DNA of 64,000 nucleotides. It comes from Acinetobacter sp. NIPH 298. GTDB lineage: Bacteria; Pseudomonadota; Gammaproteobacteria; Pseudomonadales; Moraxellaceae. The stretch is from contig NZ_KB850055.1 in the NCBI RefSeq assembly GCF_000369505.1, forward strand, positions 2,227,513 through 2,291,512, read 5' to 3'. Within the stretch, counting starts at the first letter, position 1, and each line of letters starts with the position of its first letter. Made by a program: the position numbers and the translations under genes. Below, one piece after another: positions 1-12,675 of this stretch. The notes under the pieces are model-generated. The model ran no database searches, was not told the origin of the DNA, and worked only from the letters and a program-made list of their open reading frames with translations.

Positions 1-1962
<1,962 letters not shown>

Positions 1963-2330
1963 TATACAACCCCAAACAGTCGACGTTACCTACAAGTAGT
2001 AACTTCAACATTTCAGTTTGACGCACTGTGCACTTAAGCACCGTACAGCTTCAATCTAATTCATATACCAAAACGCTTGATTCAGTTAATCGCTAGTTCT
2101 CGCATTAATCTTTCATCTAACTGCAACACTTTCGTATTACCGTTAAAATCATATTAATCGAGTTTTGAACAATTTATTTCAGACTCAATTCTACTAATCT
2201 GTTAATGAATTAATGTAACCTCGTCAGCTACATTAAACTGTGATAAATCACAGAACTTAATAAACCAAGATCATTCGATCTTCTTATTCACTAAATTCTG
2301 TAATCTTTAGCCCGTACTCCGTAAAGTACG

Positions 2331-2406
2331 TGGTGGAGACTAGGAGAGTCGAACTCCTGACCTCCTGCGTGCAAAGCAGGCGCTCTACCAACTAAGCTAA
2401 GTCCCC
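2331..2406 (-). tRNA. tRNA-Ala (anticodon TGC)
   Basis: A 76-nt cloverleaf on the minus strand starting GGGGACTTAGCTTAG and ending in an encoded CCA. The anticodon stem-loop GCCTGCTTTGCACGCAGG places TGC at the anticodon position, which reads alanine GCN codons. The T-arm carries the usual GTTCGA element. It lies in the 16S-23S spacer, downstream of tRNA-Ile, as is standard for gamma-proteobacterial rrn operons. Confidence 0.97.
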
Positions 2407-2461
2407 AGCTTATCATTGTGAATTCTATATCCTTAAATCTTTCAGCTTTAGCGATCAGATT

Positions 2462-2538
<77 letters not shown>

Positions 2539-2552
2539 TCAGATATATCTTC

Positions 2553-4290
<1,738 letters not shown>

Positions 4291-4341
4291 CAATTCTTAA
4301 TGATCTTCTCGATGATTCGTCACCATCAAGCTAGGTCGGCT

Positions 4342-4369
4342 ATATTACTCTCAATCTCTTAAAAGTCAA
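4342..4369 (-). promoter_or_regulatory. rrn operon promoter
   Basis: On the minus strand TTGACT (4364-4369) and TAATAT (4342-4347) are separated by 16 bp, close to the sigma-70 consensus. The -10 box is followed by a GC-rich stretch (AGCCGACCTAGC), the discriminator type seen at stringently controlled rRNA promoters. It sits about 200 bp ahead of 16S. Growth-rate or ppGpp control is inferred from the discriminator only. Confidence 0.75.
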
Positions 4370-4700
4370 CAGGCAATTTAGATATTTTTAAAACTTATTC
4401 TCAAACACAAGATTCAAACCTTTCAATCCAAATCCTTGTTTCTCAACAAGTTTTTATCTGCATCACCGCCGATGGATGTGCATTCTACAGCATTTCTAAC
4501 TCCACACAACCCCTTTTTTTAATTTATTTATTTAAGTGGGTATTTTTAGATCAATTTCACATTTCTTCTTATATTTTGTCAGTGAATTTGCTTTAATAAT
4601 AGATGAGTACTTTAACTGTATTCTGCTTAATATGTTTTGTGCTAAATAGTACAATCATTTTTATGACCGTATTTCGCTCAGACCGCGATTAAGGATTAAT
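4370..4700. other. Intergenic region between divergent rrn promoter and mlaA
   Basis: AT-rich spacer between the rRNA operon promoter (minus) and mlaA (plus). It should hold the upstream activating sequence of the rrn promoter (A/T tracts directly beyond 4370) and the mlaA promoter. I see no open reading frame or structured RNA that I can support in it. Confidence 0.5.
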
Positions 4701-5582
4701 ATGCATTACTCCAATTTTATCTTGCTTGGGTTGTTAACTGCTGGAGCATGCTCATCCGTATTTGCTCAAGAGACGCTTAATGAAGCAGCAACTGATAGCA
4801 ATCCAACTGTAATCTCAAATGAACATAAGACATCAACAATACAAGCAATAAAAGATTTAAAACATCTCACTAAAAATGATTTAAAAGTCAATGCAAATGC
4901 TGCTCAGCCAGACGAAGTGAAAGATCCATTACAACCATTAAACCGTCAGATTTTCCTTTTTAACGATGCATTAGACCGCAATCTATTGAAACCGGTAGCA
5001 ATACAGTATGTTGCTAAAGTTCCTGTAGAGGTTCGTAGCCCTTATCGTCAGTTCCGTAAAAATCTGGGCGAACCGTGGAATGCTGTGAATCAAGTGATTC
5101 AAGGCCGACCTAGCCGCGCAGCAAAAACCTTAGGTCGTTTTACTGTGAATACACTCACAACCTTAGGTTTTGCTGACCCTGCTCGTCGTTTAGGGTTATC
5201 AACAGAAGAAGAAAACTTCGGTGTGACTTTAGGCTATTACGGCGTTCCTTCTGGCCCTTATGTCATGTTGCCATTTTTTGGCCCAAGTACGTTTCGAGAT
5301 GGTTTTGGCTTAGCCGCAGATAGTTTTGGTCGTCCACAGAAATATTTACTTGACGATCAAGATGGTATTTATTGGTCAAGCAATGTATTGCAAGCTGTAG
5401 ATGCCCGTTCACAGCTTCTCGATATTGAAGAAAGCTTGAAAGGTGATAAATATTCGATGATTCGTGACTTTTATTTGCAACGTAAGGCTTTCCAAATTGC
5501 AGAGAAACGTGGTGATGCAAATGACATTTCCTTTATCAACGATGCAGATGATAATGATGAATCATTTTCAGATGAAGAATAG
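4701..5582 (+). CDS. mlaA: MlaA-family phospholipid transport lipoprotein (VacJ)
   Basis: MlaA removes phospholipid from the outer leaflet of the outer membrane and passes it to the Mla retrograde system. The 293-aa protein has an N-terminal signal peptide of about 22 residues. A Cys at residue 17 follows T-A-G-A, a poor match to a lipobox, and a signal peptidase I type site (VFA) follows at residue 22, so lipidation is uncertain. The MlaA domain starts near residue 72 with DPLQPLNR and shows the family blocks NLGEPWNAVNQ, RFTVNTLTTLGF, DPA and the GVPSGPYVMLPFFGPS turn. The C-terminus is acidic (DADDNDESFSDEE). It is the first gene of a plus-strand run with the GigA/GigB-like pair; the family call is firm. 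Confidence 0.93.
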   Translation: MHYSNFILLGLLTAGACSSVFAQETLNEAATDSNPTVISNEHKTSTIQAIKDLKHLTKNDLKVNANAAQPDEVKDPLQPLNRQIFLFNDALDRNLLKPVAIQYVAKVPVEVRSPYRQFRKNLGEPWNAVNQVIQGRPSRAAKTLGRFTVNTLTTLGFADPARRLGLSTEEENFGVTLGYYGVPSGPYVMLPFFGPSTFRDGFGLAADSFGRPQKYLLDDQDGIYWSSNVLQAVDARSQLLDIEESLKGDKYSMIRDFYLQRKAFQIAEKRGDANDISFINDADDNDESFSDEE

Positions 5583-5713
5583 TTAAATTAAAATAATGTC
5601 TTACAAACTTATGTGTCGCTAGTGAATTTAAACGCTAGCAACACTAGGTTTTAAGTTATCTTTCATCTATGATGAATTAAAAAGTGATCATACAAAGGAT
5701 TGGCAATACATCA

Positions 5714-6682
5714 ATGTATTTCATTCAACCCACACGCTCCATACCTTACTTAGATCAAGCTTTAACTGAGTTACCGACCCTCCAAATCATTCAAGTGAAT
5801 GATTTGGATTTGTATGATCAAACAATTATTGCGATTGCTGATGTACAAGACTTCCTAAAATATCAATGGAAACTTCCAACCATTGTGCTTGCATTTGAAC
5901 ATGAAGGTGCTGCACTCGCTCAAGCGTGGGAAATGGGTGCATTAGCAGGTTGGATGTGGGATAACCTCCCCAAGAATCCAATACATGCTTTATTTAAAAT
6001 TGATGCGCAATACAAGCGAAATCAAGACAGCCGCGATCTCCCCTCTGCGGCAGAGTTACAGCAGCGTCTTTTACCAAATCCAATTCAATTACCAAACTAT
6101 CAATTCGAATCTTTTTTCCAACCATCTGCCTATTTATCTGGGGATTGGTACGATTACTGGCGATTAAATGATGAAGAGGTCTTATTTTATCTGGCTGATG
6201 TTTCAGGGCATGGTGTCACCAGTAGTTTATTGACGTCATGGATGGCGGCTTTTCATGGTCGATCAAAAACGCCAAGTCAACTGATTCAGAAACTCAATGC
6301 CATGTTGATGCAAGAAAATATAGAAAAGCACATTACCATGGTAGCAGGGATTCTAAATCTAGTAACAAACGAGGTTCGCTGGTCGAGCGCAGGACACTAT
6401 CCTCCTCCTATTATTTTCGAACCAAACCAACCACCACAAATTCTATCGACCAGTAGTTTTCCCTTAGGGCTCACAGAAGAACTGGAAGTTGAAGAACATC
6501 ACTGTATACTCAATCGCCAAGCACGGTTCATTTTATGTTCTGATGGCGCGCTTGAGCCTTTCGATGGTGGATTGAATGATCAGTTTAATCAATTGGTCGA
6601 ACATCTACAGAATAACTCCTTCCGCGCCCCAGAACATGTCGCCGATGACATTGCCATTCTAAGTTTATGCCGAATGAATTAA
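5714..6682 (+). CDS. gigA: PP2C-type (RsbU/SpoIIE) serine phosphatase, GigA-like
   Basis: Predicted response-regulator-type protein phosphatase that dephosphorylates an anti-anti-sigma partner. The N-terminal ~95 residues look like a degenerate receiver-like domain. The C-terminal PP2C domain shows the metal-binding aspartates in LSGDWYDYW (D144), LADVSGHG (D162), CSDGAL and VADDIAIL. Gene order (mlaA, phosphatase, STAS protein, nitrilase) and domain content match the GigA/GigB stress pair described in Acinetobacter baumannii. I start at ATG 5714, which has AAAGGA 14 nt upstream; an in-frame GTG at 5684 would add ten residues but has no ribosome site. The partner is the STAS gene directly downstream. 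Confidence 0.82.
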   Translation: MYFIQPTRSIPYLDQALTELPTLQIIQVNDLDLYDQTIIAIADVQDFLKYQWKLPTIVLAFEHEGAALAQAWEMGALAGWMWDNLPKNPIHALFKIDAQYKRNQDSRDLPSAAELQQRLLPNPIQLPNYQFESFFQPSAYLSGDWYDYWRLNDEEVLFYLADVSGHGVTSSLLTSWMAAFHGRSKTPSQLIQKLNAMLMQENIEKHITMVAGILNLVTNEVRWSSAGHYPPPIIFEPNQPPQILSTSSFPLGLTEELEVEEHHCILNRQARFILCSDGALEPFDGGLNDQFNQLVEHLQNNSFRAPEHVADDIAILSLCRMN

Positions 6683-6784
6683 TCATAAAATCAATATCTT
6701 AACCAGTTCACAGTATCCAAGCCCTTGTGTCTGGAATATCACTATGGGATAATTTTATATCCTTTCTCTGAAAATGGCATTTAT

Positions 6785-7306
6785 ATGTCAACAGGTCATG
6801 TTGAATATGCAAGTTTGAACGGAACGCATATTTTCAAGCTTATTGGCGAAGTGCGTGCTCACTCTTGTATAAGTCTAGACAAACTCCTCAACCGAATTGA
6901 ACAACAACAGAACGTTGTTGGTGCAATTGTTGATCTTACCCAAGCCACTTTTATTGACAGTACCGTCTTAGGAATACTGGCAAAACTAGGCTTAAAACTT
7001 AAGCAAGCGCACCACATACAAGCCGTAATGCTTTCAACCAATGCCGATATTACAACCTTAGCCAACAGCATGGGGCTAGCACAAGTGTTTGTAATTTTGG
7101 ATTATTGTGGTGATCCTAATGTATGCACGCTAGAGCTTACTGAAGAACATATCACGCATAGTGCTATGCTTAACACCGTGCTTGACGCGCATAAAACACT
7201 CATGCGTTTGAATGAAAACAACCAGAATATGTTTGAGCCTCTGGTTAAACAATTGCAAAAAGAACAAGATTGCTTAAGTATCGATGTACAAAAACAAAAT
7301 GTTTGA
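6785..7306 (+). CDS. gigB: STAS-domain anti-anti-sigma-like protein, GigB-like
   Basis: A 173-aa protein whose first ~105 residues form a STAS domain (beta strands in YASLNGTHIFKLIG and VVGAIVDL). The phosphorylatable serine motif is FIDSTVLG with Ser59 after Asp58, the site a GigA-type phosphatase would act on. The C-terminal ~65 residues are predicted helical (QNMFEPLVKQLQKEQ) and are not part of a minimal STAS fold. In A. baumannii GigB is reported to interact with the nitrogen PTS protein NPr, whose gene is at 40955-41224 here. I prefer ATG 6785 (MSTGHVEY); a TTG at 6725 is in frame but the extension looks non-coding. Assignment is by domain and gene order. Confidence 0.8.
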   Translation: MSTGHVEYASLNGTHIFKLIGEVRAHSCISLDKLLNRIEQQQNVVGAIVDLTQATFIDSTVLGILAKLGLKLKQAHHIQAVMLSTNADITTLANSMGLAQVFVILDYCGDPNVCTLELTEEHITHSAMLNTVLDAHKTLMRLNENNQNMFEPLVKQLQKEQDCLSIDVQKQNV

Positions 7307-7334
7307 TCACTAAATTCTGTATCGTGACTGGCTT

Positions 7335-8159
7335 ATGACCTTACTTTCCGTTGTACAAATGAACTCCCAAGATGACATTGAGGCTAACTTCCTTGTCATT
7401 GAATCATTGATCCAACAAAGTAAGGCACAAGCCGCAAAACTGATTGTCTTTCCTGAAAACTTTGTCTGTTTTGCTGCAGGTAAACAACGTGAAACTGCAG
7501 CTCAATTTGAAAGCATTCAAAAACGTTTAGAGCAACTCGCTCACCACTATCAAATTTGGATCGTTGCTGGCACACTCCCTTGCCCTTTTCGCCCCGATGG
7601 TTCAATCGTTCCCGACGGTCGCGTTCGGACTGTAAGTCTATGTATTAGCCCTGAAGGCACAGAAGCGCGCTACGACAAAATTCATTTATTTGATGTTCAG
7701 GTTGGAGATCGCGTTGGTGGTTATCAAGAATCAGAATTCTTTGAGCCGGGCAATCAAGCTGTTGTGGCAAAAACACCATTTGGCAATATTGGCTTAATGG
7801 TGTGTTATGACTTACGCTTCCCTGAGCTTGCCTTAACTTTACGTCAGCAAGGTGCAAATATTTTAACTGCTCCCGCTGCATTTACTTACACCACAGGTCA
7901 ATTACATTGGCAGTTATTGTTGCAAGCGCGTGCGATGGATAGTCAATGTTATGTTTTGGGTGCAGCACAACAAGGTTGGCATGGTCAGCAGCGTCAAACT
8001 TGGGGGCATGCGGGTATCACCGATAGTCGTGGTCAACTGGTGCAAATGCTCAATACAGAAGGTCACGCTTTAATCAGCTCAACTTTTGATCTCGCAGAAC
8101 AAGAAGCGGTACGTCTTGCAATGCCGTTGATGCAACATCGCCAACTCATCCATTATTAG
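7335..8159 (+). CDS. Carbon-nitrogen hydrolase, Nit1-type (deaminated glutathione amidase family)
   Basis: A 274-aa nitrilase-superfamily enzyme. The Glu-Lys-Cys catalytic triad is complete: E41 (FPENF), K115 (YDKIHLFD) and C157 (MVCYDLRFPEL). The RYDKIHLFDV and CYDLRFPEL blocks are those of the Nit1/Nit2 branch, whose known reaction is hydrolysis of deaminated glutathione or other omega-amides (metabolite repair). It starts 28 nt after the STAS gene on the same strand, so it may be cotranscribed, but nothing ties it to the phosphatase pathway. Family is secure; the exact substrate is inferred. Confidence 0.85.
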   Translation: MTLLSVVQMNSQDDIEANFLVIESLIQQSKAQAAKLIVFPENFVCFAAGKQRETAAQFESIQKRLEQLAHHYQIWIVAGTLPCPFRPDGSIVPDGRVRTVSLCISPEGTEARYDKIHLFDVQVGDRVGGYQESEFFEPGNQAVVAKTPFGNIGLMVCYDLRFPELALTLRQQGANILTAPAAFTYTTGQLHWQLLLQARAMDSQCYVLGAAQQGWHGQQRQTWGHAGITDSRGQLVQMLNTEGHALISSTFDLAEQEAVRLAMPLMQHRQLIHY

Positions 8160-8365
8160 AAATATATTTCCTACTTTAAATATCTAAACTTCAATTAAAC
8201 CTTTATATTTTTGGCATGAGCTGACTGTGCTGATCATTTTTATTCATGTCAGCCAACTTAAATCATGATTTAATACAAATTATTGAACTCTGTCGAACAA
8301 AGCAAAATGACTTTATTCGATGAGTGAAATAATATTGTCAATTCATTCTTATTAAGCTTTTGTTC

Positions 8366-8728
8366 ATGTTTAGATTTATTAGCATATTGTTTTTTCTAGG
8401 GGCAACGACACCACTCCATGCGACATCAGTAGAAGATATTCCTGATGTATCAACCAATACGCAAAATAATTTATCCACACCACAAAACTTGTCTCTCAAT
8501 ACTTTTGGTCAATGGATCATTGGCTGGGGCACAGGGGCGGAAGGTGCGAGACAACGCTTAGACTATATTCAGCCTGAAGATGTGGTGATCATTAAACAAA
8601 AAGGGACAACCTTGGAAATGATCAAAGCATGGCAGCAGCATTATGAGCAAGAAGCTCAGAAAAATATAAGTAACCCCACCGCTCGTTATAGAGCAAGATT
8701 AATGAAAAAAATTGCAGAGCTTTGGTAA
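8366..8728 (+). CDS. Small secreted protein with GWGTG motif, function unknown
   Basis: About 120 aa. A hydrophobic N-terminal signal peptide ends in PLHA near residue 19, followed by a polar linker. The last ~70 residues hold the only recognisable pattern: FGQWIIGWGTGAEGARQRL, then a short helix and an R/K-rich end (ARYRARLMKKIAELW). I recall small uncharacterised DUF families with a GWGTG-A-R core in phage and Acinetobacter proteins (perhaps DUF4951) but cannot confirm it. ATG 8366 is chosen; TTG 8360 is in frame two codons earlier. It stands alone between the nitrilase and ohr genes. Confidence 0.6.
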   Translation: MFRFISILFFLGATTPLHATSVEDIPDVSTNTQNNLSTPQNLSLNTFGQWIIGWGTGAEGARQRLDYIQPEDVVIIKQKGTTLEMIKAWQQHYEQEAQKNISNPTARYRARLMKKIAELW

Positions 8729-8846
8729 ACAAATCCTATAACAATAAGCACTTAATATTCAAAATTGAACAACCTTTACTTACTTGTTTTTTCATTCATA
8801 TAGCGTACGATCTAATGCTATTCAATAATATTCGGGAATAATAATC

Positions 8847-9281
8847 ATGTCTTTAGAAAAAGTGGTTTACAGCGCAAAAGCGAAAGCAACAGGTGGTCGT
8901 GATGGCCGTGCAACGTCTTCTGATGGTGTTTTAGATGTTCAATTAGGTGTGCCAAAAGAAATGGGCGGTGCTGGTGGTGCTGTCACCAATCCAGAGCAAC
9001 TTTTTGCCGCAGGTTATTCTGCATGCTTCTTAGGGGCAATGAAGTTTGTTGCGAATCGCGATAAGTTCAACATAAGTAAAGATGCTTATGTTGAAGGTGA
9101 AGTTGGGATCGGCCCTATTCCAAATGGATTTGGTATTGAAGTGACTTTAAATGTCTATCTCATAGGAATGGAGGAAGCAGAGGCACAGCAACTGGTTGAT
9201 GCTGCTCACATCGTCTGCCCATACTCGAATGCAACACGTAATAATATTGATGTGAATTTTAATATCGTAACTGCTGAATAA
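8847..9281 (+). CDS. ohr: Organic hydroperoxide resistance protein (Ohr/OsmC family peroxidase)
   Basis: A 144-aa Ohr-type thiol peroxidase that reduces organic hydroperoxides to alcohols, usually with lipoylated proteins as reductant. The two redox cysteines are present: C60 in YSACFLGA and C124 in VCPYSNATR. The conserved NPEQLFAAGY block carries the catalytic Glu50, and an Arg lies in the GGRDGR stretch. Length matches the family. No ohrR regulator is adjacent, so any OhrR control must act in trans. A bidirectional terminator follows. Confidence 0.95.
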   Translation: MSLEKVVYSAKAKATGGRDGRATSSDGVLDVQLGVPKEMGGAGGAVTNPEQLFAAGYSACFLGAMKFVANRDKFNISKDAYVEGEVGIGPIPNGFGIEVTLNVYLIGMEEAEAQQLVDAAHIVCPYSNATRNNIDVNFNIVTAE

Positions 9282-9294
9282 TACTCTCACTGAT

Positions 9295-9330
9295 AAAAAA
9301 ACAGCATGGATTCACCATGCTGTTTTTTTT
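9295..9330. terminator. Bidirectional terminator between ohr and gspE
   Basis: Stem ACAGCATGG / CCATGCTGT (9301-9323) around ATTCA, flanked by an A-run on the left and a T-run on the right. It can end transcription from both convergent genes. Confidence 0.88.
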
Positions 9331-9345
9331 CGTACCGCTGATTGC

Positions 9346-10836
9346 TTATCCTTCGGCAGCTTCATTGGTGACGCGCAATACTTCTTCTAAAGTGGTTTTG
9401 CCAGCTAAGACCTTTCTTAAACCATCATCACGAATTGAGCCCGATTGTTTACGAACATAGGTTTCTAACTCATATTCAGCAGCATTACCATGAATCAGGC
9501 GGCGCATCGATTCATCAACAGGTACAATTTCATAAATGGCCGTTCGCCCACTAAACCCTACGTGTGAACAATGCTCACAACCCTGCGGCTCTGGTAACTC
9601 CATTTGATGATTGACATCGAGGTGTTTGAAAAGTTGTTGTTCGAAATCATCCGCTCTACGCCATGTCACACAATGTGGACACAAAGTACGAACCAAACGT
9701 TGCGCAATCACGCCAATCAGAGAGCTTGCAAGTAAGAAAGGCTCAATCCCCATGTCTTTTAAACGCGTGACTGCACCAATTGCAGTATTGGTGTGTAGCG
9801 TTGATAAAACCAAATGACCTGTCAATGACGCTTGAACCGCAATTTCAGCCGTTTCAAGATCTCGGATCTCTCCGACCATGACCACATCAGGATCTTGACG
9901 CAACATCGCTTTAAGCGCGCGAGCAAAGGTCATATCAACTTTGGTATTGACCTGTGTTTGACCAATCCCTTCGAGTTGATATTCAATCGGATCTTCCGCA
10001 GTCAAAATATTACGCGTGTGGTCATTCAGATCAGAGAGTGCCGCATACAGTGTGGTGGTTTTACCCGAACCCGTTGGTCCAGTCACAAGGATAATGCCAT
10101 GTGGACGATGTACCAATTGAGTTAAACGTGCGTAATCACCTTGCATCAAGCCTAAATGGGTCATATTTAAACGCCCAGCTTGCTTATCCAGTAAACGCAT
10201 CACCACGCGTTCACCATGTGATGATGGCAATGTCGATACACGCACATCAACTTCGCGTCCAGCTAAGCGCAAGGAAATACGACCATCTTGCGGAATTCGC
10301 TTTTCTGCAATATCAAGTTTAGCCATGACTTTGATACGTGAAACCAACAACGGCGCTAACTCACGACGCGGCTGTACGATTTCACGCAGTTGACCATCAA
10401 CACGCAGGCGTACCGAAAGTTTTTTCTCAAAGGCTTCAATATGGATATCAGATGCACTGACACGAATTGCCTCTGACAGCAAGGCATTAATGAGACGCAC
10501 AATAGGCGCATCATCTTCCTGATCCATCAAATCTTCCGCTTCAGGAACTTGATCCGCCAAGCTCAACAGATCGGGGTGATCTTCTAAACCCGCGGCAACT
10601 TGTTGCGACTCGCCTGTATCTCCTGCATAGCTTGAACTGAGTAAAGCATGAAACTCTTGCTCGGTACAAAGTTGATCATGAGCTGACTTCCCCAAAATTC
10701 GACGTGCTTCCTGCAAAGCAATACGCGCCGTTTCCTTGCGTCGCACAATAAAAACTTGATCGCCTTCATAACGGAACAAAACGCCATGCCGTTTGGCAAA
10801 ACTATATGGAATTTGTATTTGTTTAAGTATTTGCAT
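9346..10836 (-). CDS. gspE: Type II secretion system ATPase GspE
   Basis: Cytoplasmic hexameric ATPase that powers the type II secretion pseudopilus. With the start at ATG 10836 (MQILKQIQIPY) the protein is 496 aa, the usual GspE length; the frame runs open further upstream without a ribosome site. The Walker A motif GPTGSGKTT is at about 253-261, the Asp/His boxes are in TAEDPIEYQ and STLHTNTAIGA, and Walker B is in DPDVVMVGEIRD. The CPHC...CEHC tetracysteine zinc motif of GspE/PilB is present, and the order DIHIE then Walker A supports GspE. No other gsp gene is adjacent, as is common in Acinetobacter where T2SS genes are dispersed. PilB is the alternative, but the N-terminal domain is too short for it. 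Confidence 0.92.
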   Translation of the reverse strand: MQILKQIQIPYSFAKRHGVLFRYEGDQVFIVRRKETARIALQEARRILGKSAHDQLCTEQEFHALLSSSYAGDTGESQQVAAGLEDHPDLLSLADQVPEAEDLMDQEDDAPIVRLINALLSEAIRVSASDIHIEAFEKKLSVRLRVDGQLREIVQPRRELAPLLVSRIKVMAKLDIAEKRIPQDGRISLRLAGREVDVRVSTLPSSHGERVVMRLLDKQAGRLNMTHLGLMQGDYARLTQLVHRPHGIILVTGPTGSGKTTTLYAALSDLNDHTRNILTAEDPIEYQLEGIGQTQVNTKVDMTFARALKAMLRQDPDVVMVGEIRDLETAEIAVQASLTGHLVLSTLHTNTAIGAVTRLKDMGIEPFLLASSLIGVIAQRLVRTLCPHCVTWRRADDFEQQLFKHLDVNHQMELPEPQGCEHCSHVGFSGRTAIYEIVPVDESMRRLIHGNAAEYELETYVRKQSGSIRDDGLRKVLAGKTTLEEVLRVTNEAAEG

Positions 10837-10929
10837 CACACAAATAATGATAAAAGAAAGCATTGAGTGTACTCTAAGCTGGTTACAGCGTGAAGTCTCT
10901 TTAGCATCCTCACAAAGGAATTTTGCATC

Positions 10930-11748
10930 TTGTCTCAAAATAATCTATATGAAACGCCTCATTCAGAATCTTTGAAGTGGTGGGGCGAACAAAAATTTGA
11001 AATTCAACAAGCCAAAGCTTGGCAATTCGGTTCATTACTCTTCCGTCTCACACGCGGAATTAAAGAGTGGCGATTGGAATACCATCGTCCGCACTATCAG
11101 AACGATTATGAACAACAGTGGCGAATTCTAACGGATACTGAATTTGCAATGCCACAACCTGCAAAAATTGAACGCTACATGCTTCATAAAACCAATGAGA
11201 CGTTTCATTTGATGCCACGTCTAGCCGATCGTTCAGTGGTCATTAAACCCGTAGATCCTATTTATATCCCAGCTGGTCAACGGGGAACACTTTATATCAG
11301 TACCCCTCTGTGGATTGCTGGTTTGGCTGATGGATTGGTAGAGCCTTTGTTTGACATTCCTGTGATTCAACCCAAAGACACATGGTTCGGGAAAAATCCT
11401 CAACATGGAGAAATTTGCTACGCCACTTCGGTTGATGGTCGCACGGATTTAAACCTTTTAACACCGCGTGCTTTTCGCGCAGTCACGCCCATCGAATTTC
11501 AAAACAACAGCCCACATCAACTCCGTTTTGACCGTATGAATGTCCCCGTGCCTGCCCTCCCTCTATTTTATAGCGAAGGCACTGGGCGACTATGGACCTC
11601 CAAGATCAAGGTTTATTATGATGGTGCTGAACAAGCACGAATTCGCATCGAGAATAGAACGCCAAATCAAGCAGGAGAAGTGACCTATATTCACCCTCCA
11701 CGCTCACCCAATAGTACTTTTTTGAATATGTTTGACTCGTTTTTTTAA
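10930..11748 (+). CDS. DUF432-like conserved protein upstream of an MscS channel
   Basis: A 272-aa soluble protein with no signal peptide or membrane segment. Features seen are WWGEQKFEIQQ at the N-terminus, KPVDPIYIPAGQRGTLYIS and STPLWIAGL in the centre, and beta-rich sequence throughout. I recall this as the DUF432 family, of unknown function. Start TTG 10930 has AAAGGA about 11 nt upstream and no other in-frame start exists for about 70 codons. Only 9 bp separate it from the MscS-type channel gene, so the two are very likely cotranscribed. It is divergent from gspE, with about 93 bp between the starts. Confidence 0.72.
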   Translation: MSQNNLYETPHSESLKWWGEQKFEIQQAKAWQFGSLLFRLTRGIKEWRLEYHRPHYQNDYEQQWRILTDTEFAMPQPAKIERYMLHKTNETFHLMPRLADRSVVIKPVDPIYIPAGQRGTLYISTPLWIAGLADGLVEPLFDIPVIQPKDTWFGKNPQHGEICYATSVDGRTDLNLLTPRAFRAVTPIEFQNNSPHQLRFDRMNVPVPALPLFYSEGTGRLWTSKIKVYYDGAEQARIRIENRTPNQAGEVTYIHPPRSPNSTFLNMFDSFF

Positions 11749-11757
11749 GAGGTTGCT

Positions 11758-12675
11758 ATGCCAGATTCCAATATTCCAAAAGATGTTGCAAGCAACCTCA
11801 CCAGCATATTTACCAATATTAATTTTGCGCGACTCAGTGAAATTGTAGTCGCGATTATTTTGTGTTTTATTGGTTTTATCATTGCAAGATTATTATCCAA
11901 TACCTTTATCCGAACCATTGGCAACCGACTCAATGCACATCAACGCCTTTTGTGGCGCAGAGGGATTTTCTATTTCATTTTCTTACTGTTCATTATGACC
12001 AGTCTAAGAGAAGCAGGATTTAAACTCAGCGTTTTTTTAGGCGCGGCAGGTATTCTCACCGTCGCACTGGGTTTCGCCTCACAAACCTCTGCATCCAATT
12101 TAATTAGTGGTTTGTTTCTGATCGGTGAAGGTTCTTTTGAAGTCGGTGATACTATTCAAATCACATTGATTCGAGGACATACCATTGAAGGTGAAGTCAT
12201 TTCGATTGACCTACTTTCGGTCAAGCTTCTGACACTAGATAATGTGTATATTCGCTTGCCAAACGAGCAATTGATTCGTGCACCGGTCATGAATTTATCT
12301 AAATATCCAATACGGCGTATTCCCATTACACTGGCGATTAACTTTCACGAAGATATTATTAAAGTCAGACAGGTGTTATTAGATGTCGCATCAAAATATC
12401 CGCTCGTGATGGATGACCCTAAACCAGCCGTCACAGTGACTGCTTTTAAAGAATCCTCAATCGAAATTTTATTTGCGGTATGGTGTCGTCAAGAAAACTA
12501 TATTCAAGTTCGTGATGAAATGCAGGAACGTGTTCGTAATGGTTTCTTAGAAAATGAAATTGAAATTCCAGTACCCAAAATGGGTTTAATTGATCGACCT
12601 GCATCATTGGAAAATGATGAAATCGATCAATATACACACCAAAAAGAGCTCAAAAAAGAACAGAAAGAGAAATAA
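11758..12675 (+). CDS. MscS-family small-conductance mechanosensitive channel
   Basis: A 305-aa inner-membrane channel that opens under membrane tension on osmotic downshock. Three N-terminal hydrophobic segments are visible (about 24-46, 61-82 and 88-110). The third holds the Gly/Ala-rich pore helix and is followed by the MscS beta domain signature GEGSFEVGDTIQI. The C-terminal domain contains the family pattern of hydrophilic alpha/beta sequence and a charged tail (KELKKEQKEK). RBS AAGAGG lies just ahead of ATG. Whether it is MscS itself or a paralogue (YnaI/MscM type) cannot be settled from sequence reading. It ends directly at the DUF2339 stop codon. Confidence 0.88.
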   Translation: MPDSNIPKDVASNLTSIFTNINFARLSEIVVAIILCFIGFIIARLLSNTFIRTIGNRLNAHQRLLWRRGIFYFIFLLFIMTSLREAGFKLSVFLGAAGILTVALGFASQTSASNLISGLFLIGEGSFEVGDTIQITLIRGHTIEGEVISIDLLSVKLLTLDNVYIRLPNEQLIRAPVMNLSKYPIRRIPITLAINFHEDIIKVRQVLLDVASKYPLVMDDPKPAVTVTAFKESSIEILFAVWCRQENYIQVRDEMQERVRNGFLENEIEIPVPKMGLIDRPASLENDEIDQYTHQKELKKEQKEK

